NCBI RefSeq assembly: GCF_002149925.1
Contig: NZ_MSLT01000018.1
Location: forward strand, 310,001-374,000
From: Thioflexithrix psekupsensis
Lineage (GTDB): Bacteria > Pseudomonadota > Gammaproteobacteria > Beggiatoales > Beggiatoaceae
DNA length: 64,000 nucleotides
Reading direction: 5' to 3'
This document shows positions 18,692 through 28,000 of the stretch, piece by piece (the stretch's first letter is position 1; each line of letters starts with the position of its first letter). The position numbers and the translations under genes are program-made. The notes under the pieces were generated by a model. That model ran no database searches, was not told the DNA's origin, and saw nothing but the letters and a program-made list of their open reading frames with translations.

Positions 18692-19657
18692 ATGCCCATG
18701 GATGATGTAGAAACCCTTTTATTTCCCGAAATCAGTCCTTATGCCATTCACGACATCAGCACGACTGCGCCACATCGTTTGCGAGTGGAAGAATCGGGCA
18801 ATGCGCAAGGCATTCCCATTGTGTTTTTACATGGTGGTCCGGGGTCGCATTGTAAAGCCTATCACCGTTGTTTTTTTAATCCGCTTTATTATCGCATTAT
18901 TTTATTCGATCAACGCGGCAGTGGTACTGCACAACCACAAGGCGAATTAAGACACAATAACACCTCTGAATTAATTCAAGATTTAGAAAAGATTCGGGAA
19001 TATTTAGGTATTTCTCAATGGGTGTTATTTGGTGGATCGTGGGGATCAACATTAGCCTTACTTTATGCCCAAGATTATCCGCATCGGGTATTGGGTTTAA
19101 TTCTGCGGGGTATTTTTTTAGCGCGGCAACAAGATATAGATTGGGTGTATCGGCCGACGGCATTACTGGAATTTTTTCCGCAACAATGGCAAGATTTCAC
19201 GGCGTGGCTGCCAAAAGCCGCACGCCAAGACCCGTTACCCTATTACTACCATTGTTTAACGGGTGATGATATCGCGTTGGCACAACAAGCGGCTTTACAA
19301 TGGTCGGCGTGGGGGGCGTGTGTGGTGAGTTTTGGCACTTTTTTGCCGCCAAATGAATTTGAACCCGAATTGTTAATGGCGGCGAAAATAGAGAGTCATT
19401 ACATGATGAATCGCTGTTTTTTGCAAGAAAATCAGATTTTGCGAAATATGGAATCTTTACAATCTATTCCCAGTATGATTATTCATGGACAACAGGATTT
19501 AATTTGTCCACTGAATGGCGCATGGCAATTGCATCAATCGTGGAAAAATAGCACGTTTCATTGCCTTCCCAATAGCGGCCATTTAGCCCATTATCCTGAA
19601 ATGCAACGGGCTTTAATTACTGCCACAGAAACGATGGCACAACAATTATTTTTGTAA
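18692..19657 (+). CDS. pip: Prolyl aminopeptidase (alpha/beta hydrolase, S33)
   Basis: Removes N-terminal proline from peptides. 321 residues, cytosolic. Visible features are the oxyanion motif HGGPGSH, FDQRGSGTAQP, the nucleophile elbow GGSWGSTLAL (Ser), the acid in HGQQDLICP and the histidine in NSGHLAHYPE. All fit the proline iminopeptidase family. ATG 18692 is chosen because AGGA lies 6-7 bases upstream and a terminator hairpin occupies the preceding bases. The spacing to the next gene (31 bases) suggests they may be cotranscribed. Confidence 0.9.
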   Translation: MPMDDVETLLFPEISPYAIHDISTTAPHRLRVEESGNAQGIPIVFLHGGPGSHCKAYHRCFFNPLYYRIILFDQRGSGTAQPQGELRHNNTSELIQDLEKIREYLGISQWVLFGGSWGSTLALLYAQDYPHRVLGLILRGIFLARQQDIDWVYRPTALLEFFPQQWQDFTAWLPKAARQDPLPYYYHCLTGDDIALAQQAALQWSAWGACVVSFGTFLPPNEFEPELLMAAKIESHYMMNRCFLQENQILRNMESLQSIPSMIIHGQQDLICPLNGAWQLHQSWKNSTFHCLPNSGHLAHYPEMQRALITATETMAQQLFL

Positions 19658-19688
19658 TAACATAACCATCTGAAATAAAGGAGTGATA

Positions 19689-20303
19689 ATGATGAGTGAA
19701 TTGGCGCAAAAAGAAACTGATTATGGTAGTCCTTCCCAATTTTTAATGGCAATGCTTGGCTTTACCATGATGGGTTATTATGTTGAGGCTTTAATGGGCG
19801 TTTGGACAATGATTACGCTCACCATTTGGTTTGTTTTTACCGCTTATTTTTACATCAATTGGCGCAAATGTGGGGGGACATTAGGGGATGGGGGTTGGTT
19901 TAGTTTGGTGATTATTACGGCCAGCGTGGCGGGATTTTTTATAGAACGTTGGTTAAATGTAGAAAGTTATGTGTTATTGCTGATTTGGACATTGATGGCC
20001 AGTTTTGCTTATCTGTGGTTAAAAGAAAACACGGGGGCAGATGCTCGGATTTATTACTTATTGAGTGGTCAATTTTTAATTGTGGCGATTATTATGCCGT
20101 TATTGATGCGTTATATTAATCCAGAATTAATGGGGCTTTGTGCGGCTTCTCATGAGGCAGTGGGCGATCATCACGGTGTTGATCCGCATTTGGTGGCACT
20201 CAGCGTAATTAAGACGGCTAATACAGTGACATTTCTTTTTTCTTTAGGGATTAGTTGGGTTGCTTTTCGTTTAGCTTCAAGCCATAAAAAAATAAGTGAT
20301 TAA
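19689..20303 (+). CDS. Polytopic membrane protein of unknown function
   Basis: About 204 residues with six or so hydrophobic helices: two close together near 17-55 (ending YFYINWRKCGG), then near 68-90, 95-112, 122-145 and 175-200. A short histidine-containing stretch (HEAVGDHHGVDPH) lies between the last two. No family is recognised. AAAGGAG (19677-19683) is well spaced for ATG 19689 or 19692; a GTG at 19683 would overlap it. A terminator follows at 20314-20350. Calling it a transporter or a respiratory subunit would be guesswork. Confidence 0.65.
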   Translation: MMSELAQKETDYGSPSQFLMAMLGFTMMGYYVEALMGVWTMITLTIWFVFTAYFYINWRKCGGTLGDGGWFSLVIITASVAGFFIERWLNVESYVLLLIWTLMASFAYLWLKENTGADARIYYLLSGQFLIVAIIMPLLMRYINPELMGLCAASHEAVGDHHGVDPHLVALSVIKTANTVTFLFSLGISWVAFRLASSHKKISD

Positions 20304-20313
20304 TTGAGACATT

Positions 20314-20350
20314 AAGGATTGTGTTTGTCACAGACACAATCCTTTTTGTT
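20314..20350 (+). terminator. Rho-independent terminator upstream of recB
   Basis: AAGGATTGTGT (20314-20324) pairs with ACACAATCCTT (20334-20344). The stem extends inward to about 14 pairs around a 3-base loop and is followed by TTTGTTT. It ends the pip/membrane-protein unit and shows that recB begins after it. Confidence 0.85.
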
Positions 20351-20371
20351 TCGTACCGAAACGGAGACATG

Positions 20372-23300
20372 ATGAATCACATTAAAAAATTAAATGCCCT
20401 AGATGTTCCCTTAACAGGAATTAATTTAATTGAAGCCAGCGCAGGCACAGGAAAAACTTATACTATTACGAGTTTATTTCTGCGTTTAATTTTAGAAAAA
20501 AAGCTATCGATTGAAAAAATCTTAGTGGTGACATTTACCGAAGCAGCCACAGAAGAATTACGTGATAGATTAAGACAACGTTTGCAAGATGCGTTATTGG
20601 CTTTTCAACAAGGAGAAAGTGAAGATGTGGTATTGGCTGATTTATTAAAAAAAGCCGTTTCTATATCGCAATCTTTAGAACATTTAAAAATGGCCATTCG
20701 TGGTTTTGACGAAGCGGCAATTTTTACTATTCATGGTTTTTGCAAACAAATGTTGCGTGATCATGCCTTTGAAAGCGGTGTGTTATTTGATACGGAATTA
20801 GTGGCGGATCACCGTTATTTATTGCGTTTAACGGTGGAAGATTTTTGGCGACAACAGCTTTATTTTGCGCCGCCATTATTTGTTGATTGGCTATTACAAG
20901 AAAAAATAACTGAGCCGATGGATTTTTTAAAACAAATCGGTGGAGATCGTTATTTAGGGCAGCCTTTTTTAATTCTACAACCCAATCAAATAAACGAAGA
21001 AGAAAAGCCGTTATTAGCGCAACAATTTCAACAACAACTAGCCACTGTGCGCCACGTGTGGGCAAAAGAACAAGCAGAGGTGTGTGATTATTTAATTCAC
21101 TGCGATGATTTAAATCGTCAAACTTATAAAAAAGAGAAAATTTTAGCATGGCAAAAAGCCATTGATTCATTTTTACTGAGTGGAAGAAATTCGCTTCACT
21201 TTCCAGAAGAGTTTGAGCGTTTTGCCAAAAATTCGGTTAAATTAAAAAAAGGAAAAACATTAAAAGCCAATCCTTTGTTCACTGAGATGCAGAAATTAAT
21301 CGATATTAAAGCTGAATTAGTCGAACATTATCATAATCGTTTACTGGCTTTAAAAATTCGCCTTTTTGCCGAAGTCGAAGCCCATTTGCGGTATAAAAAA
21401 CAGCAATATAACGTGCAGTTTTTTGATGATTTATTAAAAAATTTACATGCTGCACTCAACGGTGATCAAGGTGATTTTTTAGCAAAATCATTACGTAAAA
21501 AATTTCCTGCGGCTTTAATCGATGAATTCCAAGACACCGATCCCTTACAATATGAAATTTTTCGCAACATTTACCGTCAAGAAAAAGAAGAAGAAAATGC
21601 GGCTTTATTATTCATGATCGGCGATCCTAAACAAGCGATTTACAGTTTTCGTGGTGCAGATATTTTTGCCTATATTAAAGCCAGTCGCACCGCACACCAA
21701 CGCTATACTTTACCGATTAATTACCGTTCTGATGCGCCATTAATTAATGCAGTTAATGCCTTATTTAGCCAAACCGCATCGCCTTTTTTATTCGATGACA
21801 TTCGTTTTAATGCGGTTTCTGCACCAGAGGAAAAATCACCGGAGAGTGGCGAATTAATGATTGCAGGGCGTTATGAAGAACCGTTAATTTTCTGGTTTCT
21901 ATCGCGCAGCAATAACCCAGAAAAACAATTAAATAAAGGCGACACGCAACAACGAATTTTTACCGCAGTGGGCTATGAAATAGCGCATTTATTAACCTTA
22001 GGGCAAGATGGTAAAGCCTTATTAGAAAATAGACCTATTATCGCCGCAGATATTGCCATTTTAGTGCGCACCAATCGCCAAGCGCAAGAGATGCAAAAAA
22101 CCTTAATTGCACAACACATTCCCAGTGTCATTTACAGCCACGAAAGTTTATTTTCAGCTCCAGAAATGACAGATATTGAACGTATTTTACTTGCCATTGC
22201 CAATCCCGCACAAGAATCTTTAGTCAAAGCCGCTTTAACCACTGATTTATTAGGTTTTAATGGCAATGATTTATTTGATTTAACGAATAATGATCAAAAA
22301 TGGCAGCAATATTTAAAACGCTTTCAAATTTATCATCAATTATGGCAAGAACGTGGGTTTATTCAAATGTACCGTTCATTATTAAATAATGAGCAAATTC
22401 CAGAGCGATTATTGGCTTATATTGATGGTGAACGTCGTTTAACCAATGTGCTGCACGCGGGAGAATTATTGCAACAAGCAGTGGTGACAGAGAAATTAGG
22501 TATGGCTGCTTTATGTCGTTGGTTAAATTATCAAAAACAAGATGCAACGACTGCACAAAATGAAGTGCATCAATTGCGTTTAGAAAGTGATGAGAAACGC
22601 ATTAAAATTATTACTATTCATAAAAGTAAAGGTTTAGAATATCCTATTATTTTCTGTCCGCTATTATGGGATGGCAATTCACAGATAAAAAAAGCCCAAC
22701 AATTCACTTTTCATGACGAACAATCCCGTTTAATTTTAGACATTGGTTCAGCCCAACAAGAGAATTTTAGAGCCAATGCCATTTTAGAAGAACAAGCCGA
22801 AAATTTACGCTTATTTTACGTCGCCATTACTCGCGCTAAACACCGTTGTTATTTGACTTGGGGCAATATTAAGACTGCTGAATTTTCTCCTTTAGCGCAT
22901 TTATTATATTCGCAATGGAGCGCGGAAGATTTTATTAAATTAGACGATGCGACATTAGCACAACAATTACAACAATTGCGCGAAAACAGTAACAATACCA
23001 TTGCCATTCGTGCCTTGCCTCAAGAGCCTGTACATTATCAAAAACCCATTGATGATACCTTAGAATTGACTGCGAGAAACTTTAAAGGAAAAATTAATAG
23101 AAATTGGCGGGTGTCTAGTTTTTCTGCATTAACGGCGCAATCAGCTCGATACAACCATCTATTATTAGATATGCCTGATTATGATCAAGAAAATGTAACA
23201 GATCATTTGGAATTAACGCCGACTTTAGCACCAGAACAAAAAACGATTTTCGATTTTCCTCGCGGACAACATGCGGGGAATTTAATGCACACTTTATTGC

Positions 23301-23974
23301 AATATTTAGATTTTACCGCGCCTATTGAAGAAAAATATATTCAAAAACAATTAAAAAGTGCAGGTTATGATGCCGAATATTGGACACCTGTTATTGCTGA
23401 TTTATTAGGCAATATATTGCACACGCCTTTAATGCCGAATCAAACTGATTTTAAATTAGCTGCAATTGGGCGTGGGCAGCGGCTAAATGAATTAGAATTT
23501 CGTTATCCTTTACAAGCCATTAAAGCCGATAGTTTAAAAAACTATTTGCGCCCTTTAGTGAAAAATTTAGCTTCTCCTTTACCAGAGCGAATTGAAACAT
23601 TACAATTTATGCCATTGCAAGGGTTTATGAAAGGCTATATTGATTTGGTATTTGAATATCAAGGAAAGTTTTATTTAGTAGATTATAAATCGAACTATTT
23701 AGGACGGCAAAAAAATGCTTATCATGTTTCTTATTTAAGCCAAGCAATGGCACAACATGATTATTTTTTACAATCCTGTTTATATAGCGTGGCATTACAT
23801 CGTTATTTAACACTGAGATTACCTCATTATTCGTATCGAGAAAATTTTGGTGGTATTTATTATTTATTTTTGCGTGGAATGCGTCCTGAATGGGGAGCAG
23901 ATTATGGCGTTTTTTATCATTATCCTGATGAAAATGCACTGGAACAATTATCGATTTATTTAGCAGGACAATAA
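20372..23974 (+). CDS. recB: Exodeoxyribonuclease V subunit beta RecB
   Basis: Helicase-nuclease subunit of RecBCD, which processes double-strand ends for recombination and degrades foreign DNA. About 1200 residues. It has UvrD-like helicase motifs: Walker A EASAGTGKTYTI, FTIHGFCKQML, Walker B ALIDEFQDTDPLQ, GDPKQAIYSFRGAD, and motif VI FYVAITRAKHRC. The C-terminal RecB nuclease has HAGNLMHTLL and GYIDLVFEY...YLVDYKSNYLG. ATG 20372 is preferred (GGAG five bases upstream); longer forms run through a terminator. recC and recD are not in the window, whereas in many genomes recB is next to them. Confidence 0.93.
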   Translation: MNHIKKLNALDVPLTGINLIEASAGTGKTYTITSLFLRLILEKKLSIEKILVVTFTEAATEELRDRLRQRLQDALLAFQQGESEDVVLADLLKKAVSISQSLEHLKMAIRGFDEAAIFTIHGFCKQMLRDHAFESGVLFDTELVADHRYLLRLTVEDFWRQQLYFAPPLFVDWLLQEKITEPMDFLKQIGGDRYLGQPFLILQPNQINEEEKPLLAQQFQQQLATVRHVWAKEQAEVCDYLIHCDDLNRQTYKKEKILAWQKAIDSFLLSGRNSLHFPEEFERFAKNSVKLKKGKTLKANPLFTEMQKLIDIKAELVEHYHNRLLALKIRLFAEVEAHLRYKKQQYNVQFFDDLLKNLHAALNGDQGDFLAKSLRKKFPAALIDEFQDTDPLQYEIFRNIYRQEKEEENAALLFMIGDPKQAIYSFRGADIFAYIKASRTAHQRYTLPINYRSDAPLINAVNALFSQTASPFLFDDIRFNAVSAPEEKSPESGELMIAGRYEEPLIFWFLSRSNNPEKQLNKGDTQQRIFTAVGYEIAHLLTLGQDGKALLENRPIIAADIAILVRTNRQAQEMQKTLIAQHIPSVIYSHESLFSAPEMTDIERILLAIANPAQESLVKAALTTDLLGFNGNDLFDLTNNDQKWQQYLKRFQIYHQLWQERGFIQMYRSLLNNEQIPERLLAYIDGERRLTNVLHAGELLQQAVVTEKLGMAALCRWLNYQKQDATTAQNEVHQLRLESDEKRIKIITIHKSKGLEYPIIFCPLLWDGNSQIKKAQQFTFHDEQSRLILDIGSAQQENFRANAILEEQAENLRLFYVAITRAKHRCYLTWGNIKTAEFSPLAHLLYSQWSAEDFIKLDDATLAQQLQQLRENSNNTIAIRALPQEPVHYQKPIDDTLELTARNFKGKINRNWRVSSFSALTAQSARYNHLLLDMPDYDQENVTDHLELTPTLAPEQKTIFDFPRGQHAGNLMHTLLQYLDFTAPIEEKYIQKQLKSAGYDAEYWTPVIADLLGNILHTPLMPNQTDFKLAAIGRGQRLNELEFRYPLQAIKADSLKNYLRPLVKNLASPLPERIETLQFMPLQGFMKGYIDLVFEYQGKFYLVDYKSNYLGRQKNAYHVSYLSQAMAQHDYFLQSCLYSVALHRYLTLRLPHYSYRENFGGIYYLFLRGMRPEWGADYGVFYHYPDENALEQLSIYLAGQ

Positions 23975-23975
23975 A

Positions 23976-24008
23976 AAAACCTGATCGCATTTAATACGAT
24001 CAGGTTTT
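23976..24008. terminator. Bidirectional terminator between recB and the DUF4340 gene
   Basis: A perfect 12-pair stem, AAAACCTGATCG (23976-23987) with CGATCAGGTTTT (23997-24008), and a 9-base loop. A run of A before it and TTTT after it make it work in both directions for the two convergent genes. Confidence 0.88.
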
Positions 24009-24029
24009 AAGGTAAAGATAGTCTGGAAA

Positions 24030-25220
24030 TTATTCCAGATCGTCTGTGGGTTCTTCAGTATTTTCTGTGTTTTCTGCCGTATTTTCCGCTGCGGGCATTT
24101 CGTACAATTGATCAAATTTGACCAACACACGATCCCATTTCCAGCTAGGAATTTGATATGCCCAATTTTCCCAACGTTGATTCAATTCAGCCGCACGCAC
24201 TTGAGCCGATGGCGTTTTTTCCGCATTTTCTGCGCTGTCGGCTTGTTCTTGTGTTTCCGTTGTCGCTTCAGATTCGCTGGATTCAGTAGATTCAGTAGAT
24301 TCAGTAGATTCAGCAGATTCACTGGGCGCGTGCGCTGTTAATAACAAATAACGTTGTTCGCCTGCTTTTTTCACGGTTAATTCAATGGTTAAACCATCGA
24401 ATTGCTTAAATGTGGCTTGGGCTTCTGGGGTTTCTTCAAAAGTCAGTCCATTTACTGCTTGCACATCTTCAAAATCTAAGAAATTTAAAAATCCCGTCAA
24501 GCCATAAACAGAATTACTGTTTAATGTTGCACCTTCAGGCAAATCGCGTAATTGATAATCAGCCTGTTGTTTGTTTTCCTTAAACAATTCAATGGCTGTT
24601 TCTGAATTAGAATTAACTCGAATCGTTTGCCAATTATCCGTTGGAAAATTAGCAATTTCTTTATCCAACCAATTTAAAGCCACTTGGGGAAAAGATAACT
24701 GTCCCAAAACCCGCCAACTTTGACTAGATTCTGGCTCTCTCACATAAATTTCTTTCTGTTTTGGATCAATTGCAGAGACTTCTTGATTGCCAATCAGTAG
24801 AGAAATCAAAGGCTTTTCTTCGGTAGCCTTCACTTGCACTAAAACAGATTTCGCTTCAGATTCCGTCACCGATTCCACGCCAATACGGGAATATAATTCA
24901 GGGTTGCTTGTTCCCAATTCCAGCTTAACCACATCCGCCAATCCCAATAATAACGGATTAATTTTAGCCGTAGAAACAGGATAGTTTTGCCGCTCTAATA
25001 ATCCCCATTGACCATTGTCTTGTTTAGACAAAGTAAAGGTTTCTGTCGCGGTGGTAATAACAATACTTTGGGCAGTGTCTAATTGGCTAGAAAAATAGGG
25101 AAATAAGCGTTCTCTTTCTGTCGTTTTGTCGTGTGGTGAATCAGGTTGTGTTAGCGTAAAAGCCGCAAATCCCAATAGGCCTGCAATTAAAATCAAAATA
25201 GATAACGTTTTAACATTCAT
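24030..25220 (-). CDS. DUF4340 protein of a Gld-type ABC system
   Basis: A 396-residue protein with one N-terminal membrane anchor (about 5-22, LSILILIAGLLGFAAFTL) and a large extracytoplasmic part of DUF4340 type (SIVITTATETFTLSKQDNGQWGL, then repeated beta-rich segments). Near the C-terminus is an acidic serine/threonine/glutamate stretch (about 300-335) built from 9-base tandem repeats. It is the last gene of the ABC ATPase, permease, GldG-like, DUF4340 series, a gene order known from many proteobacteria without assigned substrate. A hairpin (25244-25282) lies just upstream. Function is likely structural, within that transporter. Confidence 0.8.
   Translation of the reverse strand: MNVKTLSILILIAGLLGFAAFTLTQPDSPHDKTTERERLFPYFSSQLDTAQSIVITTATETFTLSKQDNGQWGLLERQNYPVSTAKINPLLLGLADVVKLELGTSNPELYSRIGVESVTESEAKSVLVQVKATEEKPLISLLIGNQEVSAIDPKQKEIYVREPESSQSWRVLGQLSFPQVALNWLDKEIANFPTDNWQTIRVNSNSETAIELFKENKQQADYQLRDLPEGATLNSNSVYGLTGFLNFLDFEDVQAVNGLTFEETPEAQATFKQFDGLTIELTVKKAGEQRYLLLTAHAPSESAESTESTESTESSESEATTETQEQADSAENAEKTPSAQVRAAELNQRWENWAYQIPSWKWDRVLVKFDQLYEMPAAENTAENTENTEEPTDDLE
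24271..24324. repeat. Six 9-bp tandem units inside the DUF4340 gene
   Basis: Six consecutive copies of GATTC(A/G)(G/C)TA-like units (three identical GATTCAGTA) encode a run of S-T-E repeats on the minus strand. Copy number could vary by slippage without shifting the frame. Confidence 0.75.
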
Positions 25221-25243
25221 AAAGTCAATCCTCTAAAACTCAA

Positions 25244-25282
25244 CTGCGATGTCACACATTAAAAATAATCATGACATCGCAG
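25244..25282 (-). other. Intra-operon hairpin upstream of the DUF4340 gene
   Basis: CTGCGATGTCA (25244-25254) and TGACATCGCAG (25272-25282) form a perfect 11-pair stem with a 17-base loop, in the 77-base gap of the ABC operon. In the transcribed direction it is followed by TTGAGTTTTAG, so partial termination or RNA protection is possible. Confidence 0.55.
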
Positions 25283-25297
25283 AATGTCATCGAACCC

Positions 25298-27208
25298 TTA
25301 TTGTGCGACGTTTTGCTTAAAAGTACGACGGCGACGACCGCGATACAAGCCCAACGCCAAGCCACCAAAACCCACTAATAATGGCATTAAACCAATATTC
25401 AGGAATTTTAAACGGCTTTCTAACTGGTCAATATCCTTTTGCAATTGATGCTGTACTTGACGCAATTCTTGACGAATATTAACCTGCTCTTGACGGAATT
25501 GTTCTAACGCTTGTTCTTGTTCTGGCGTTAAATTTAAATTAGCCGCATCTTGGCGTTGTTGTTGTAACTGATTGATTTTTGACTCAGTTTCTTCTAACTG
25601 CGCTTGCAAACGTTGCTCTTGTTCACGAAAACGTTGTTCTGCTTCGCGGCGAATATCTTCAACCCGTGTAAAAGGCCGTGCAAAAGTGCCTCGATTACGC
25701 ACGCTAATTAAGTCATTACTGCCCGTTAAATTATCAACGGCATTAGTGACTAACGTGCCATTGGCTGCAATAGGCATCGCAATGCGTTGTCCTAAAAAGC
25801 TCTGTATCCGCACCCAAAATTGATCCGCTAATAAATCAGTATCCGCAAACACAATAACGGTCACGGGTTCACTGGCTTGATTCACATGTTCAGGTGAGGG
25901 ATCACGCGGGGTTTCCGCGTTTTCTTCCTCAGAAACAGGTGCGCCATTGGGAAATGCTGTTTTAAATTGGCCGCTAATTCTAGCTGCTAATGTAAATTGA
26001 TTTTCCCCTTTAAAATCCTTTAATAAAGTCTGCGGATCAGTCAAACCCAATAACTGGTTGGCTTCCAACAACATCGCTTCTGTGCTACTTTGGATTAACG
26101 GCACAAACTCCGTTCCCGCGTCTGCTTTGGGCGACAGCGAGCCGACAGAGGCAAAAGTGACGGTGTCTAAGCCGTTGGTAATCACGTCTTGCGTGTTAAA
26201 ACCGCTTGTGTCGATGTCAATCCAAACAGGGTAGGGGGATACCACTGCGCGCCCTTGTCGCTCAATTTGCACCTGTTTTGCGCCCTTCAAATCGCCCACC
26301 ACTTTATCCGCCACCAGTTCAACGCCCCAAGTCGCCGCCAATGGCCCTAAATCAGAATGACGTACATGCGCGGCCGCAGCGGCTGGATTACTGCTGTCAG
26401 GGCGATCCGCTTCAGAAAAGGGATCAATAAAAGCCAGCACACGCCCGCCTTTTAATACAAATTGATCAATCGCATACCATGTTTGATCCGTCAATTCTTT
26501 AGGATGAATCAGCATTAATACCGCTAAATCATTAGGAATTTCTTTAACGGCTTTATCCAAATTTTGCACATCAAATAAGGGTTTTAATTGCTCCATAAAA
26601 ACCCATGCCGATGTATTGGCACGCCCTAAAGCGGGCATTGCTGTTTCTCCCTGTACAGGCAATGTGCTAATAATGCCTATTTTTTTCTGTTTAGGATGAG
26701 CTAAACGATAAATTAATTGCGTGACATCATATTCCAATGATTCTTCTTTATCGGGTTGGAAAAAAGTAATAATTTCTTTTTCCCCAATTCGATTCGTTCC
26801 TGCCAAACCAAAATAAAACATGGTATTGCTGGCATCAATCGGAACGCCTTGTAAACCATAGCCCACAGCGCGATCTTCGGCTTCTGAGAAAGGCTCTGGA
26901 TCAATAATCTGCAATTCCAGTTTATCTCCAGCCAATCGCTGATATTCGTGCAGCAATTCTTTAACCCGTAACGCATAAGTGCTAATAGCAGGAAAATCAC
27001 GCACTAATTGCTCTGATAAATATAAGCGCAATGTGACTGGTTCTGGCAGGTTCTGTAAAATATTTTTAGAACCTTGAGATAAGGTATAAATACGATTTTC
27101 GGTTAAATCTAAGCGGGCGGTTTTTAAGCTGGCATTACTGACAATATTAATGGCCAATAATAAAACCACACCCACTATTAAACCCGTGCTAGTCAGTAGT
27201 TTATTCAT
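25298..27208 (-). CDS. GldG-like ABC-associated protein
   Basis: A 636-residue protein of the GldG/ABC_transp_aux family. An N-terminal helix anchors it (about 5-25). The periplasmic part begins SLKTARLDLTENRIYTLSQGSKNIL, the usual family start, and contains QLIYRLAHPKQKKIGIISTLP and LAVLMLIHPKELTDQTWYAIDQFVLKGGRVLAFIDPF. A coiled coil (about 530-605) precedes a C-terminal membrane helix (about 605-625) and a basic tail RGRRRRTF. Homologues accompany ABC-2 permeases in gliding Bacteroidetes and in many non-gliding proteobacteria, so motility is not implied. The gap to the permease gene is 30 bases. Confidence 0.85.
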   Translation of the reverse strand: MNKLLTSTGLIVGVVLLLAINIVSNASLKTARLDLTENRIYTLSQGSKNILQNLPEPVTLRLYLSEQLVRDFPAISTYALRVKELLHEYQRLAGDKLELQIIDPEPFSEAEDRAVGYGLQGVPIDASNTMFYFGLAGTNRIGEKEIITFFQPDKEESLEYDVTQLIYRLAHPKQKKIGIISTLPVQGETAMPALGRANTSAWVFMEQLKPLFDVQNLDKAVKEIPNDLAVLMLIHPKELTDQTWYAIDQFVLKGGRVLAFIDPFSEADRPDSSNPAAAAAHVRHSDLGPLAATWGVELVADKVVGDLKGAKQVQIERQGRAVVSPYPVWIDIDTSGFNTQDVITNGLDTVTFASVGSLSPKADAGTEFVPLIQSSTEAMLLEANQLLGLTDPQTLLKDFKGENQFTLAARISGQFKTAFPNGAPVSEEENAETPRDPSPEHVNQASEPVTVIVFADTDLLADQFWVRIQSFLGQRIAMPIAANGTLVTNAVDNLTGSNDLISVRNRGTFARPFTRVEDIRREAEQRFREQEQRLQAQLEETESKINQLQQQRQDAANLNLTPEQEQALEQFRQEQVNIRQELRQVQHQLQKDIDQLESRLKFLNIGLMPLLVGFGGLALGLYRGRRRRTFKQNVAQ

Positions 27209-27238
27209 AAGCGGTTAAATCCAAATTATTCATGAATG

Positions 27239-27976
27239 TTAATCGGCTTTCTTCATTTCAATTAAGACCACAGTGGCAAATAACCAAAATGCAATTAATG
27301 ACGCAAAATAAATCAAATTACGTACATCAATAACACCTTTACCAATGGCATCGAAATGGGTCAAGAAACTAAAAGAGCTAATGGTATCGACAATGATTGC
27401 CGGTGTCCAACTGCTAAAAAAATCCAATACCAAAGGATAACCACTCAGGATAAAAGCCAAGCAAACCACGACAGTGATAATAAAGGCAATCACTTGATTT
27501 TTCGTGATGGCAGAGATGCAAGAGCCAATCGCTAAAAACGCGCCTGCCATTAATAAACTGCCAAAATAACCCGCTAATATAATCATATTGTCGGGATTGC
27601 CTAAATAATTAACAGTGATCCAAATGGGAAAGGTTAAAAATAGCGCAATCGCCGTAAATGCCCATGCCGCGAGGTATTTCCCAATCACGGCCGAGGTGAC
27701 TGTAATCGGCAAAGTCAGCAGTAATTCAATAGAACCGCTTTTTCTTTCCTCTGCCCATAAACGCATCGACAAGGCCGGAATAAGAAATAAATAAAGCCAA
27801 GGATGGAACATAAAAAACGGCATTAGATCAGCTTGCCCGCGCAGGAAAAAATTCCCTAAATAAAAAGTAAATATTCCACTTAATAGCAGAAAAATAACAA
27901 TAAATACATAAGCTATCGGCGTAGAAAAATAACTGTATAATTCTCGCCGAAAAATAACACCAATCGCTGGATTCAT
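27239..27976 (-). CDS. ABC-2 type permease (GldF-like)
   Basis: A 245-residue inner-membrane permease with six transmembrane helices (about 20-42, 58-74, 100-125, 138-160, 170-192 and 222-241). It has the conserved ABC-2 block SMRLWAEERKSGSIELLLTLPIT, which couples to the ATPase. Start ATG 27976 has GGAG 7 bases upstream; the in-frame TTG further out overlaps that ribosome site. It lies between the ATPase and GldG-like genes in one operon. Substrate unknown. Confidence 0.88.
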   Translation of the reverse strand: MNPAIGVIFRRELYSYFSTPIAYVFIVIFLLLSGIFTFYLGNFFLRGQADLMPFFMFHPWLYLFLIPALSMRLWAEERKSGSIELLLTLPITVTSAVIGKYLAAWAFTAIALFLTFPIWITVNYLGNPDNMIILAGYFGSLLMAGAFLAIGSCISAITKNQVIAFIITVVVCLAFILSGYPLVLDFFSSWTPAIIVDTISSFSFLTHFDAIGKGVIDVRNLIYFASLIAFWLFATVVLIEMKKAD

Positions 27977-28000
27977 AACAAACTCCAAAGTAGCTGTGAA

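Noticed and set aside
20321-20371. Longer N-terminus for RecB
   Set aside because: Starts inside the terminator at 20314-20350; ATG 20372 has a well-placed GGAG.
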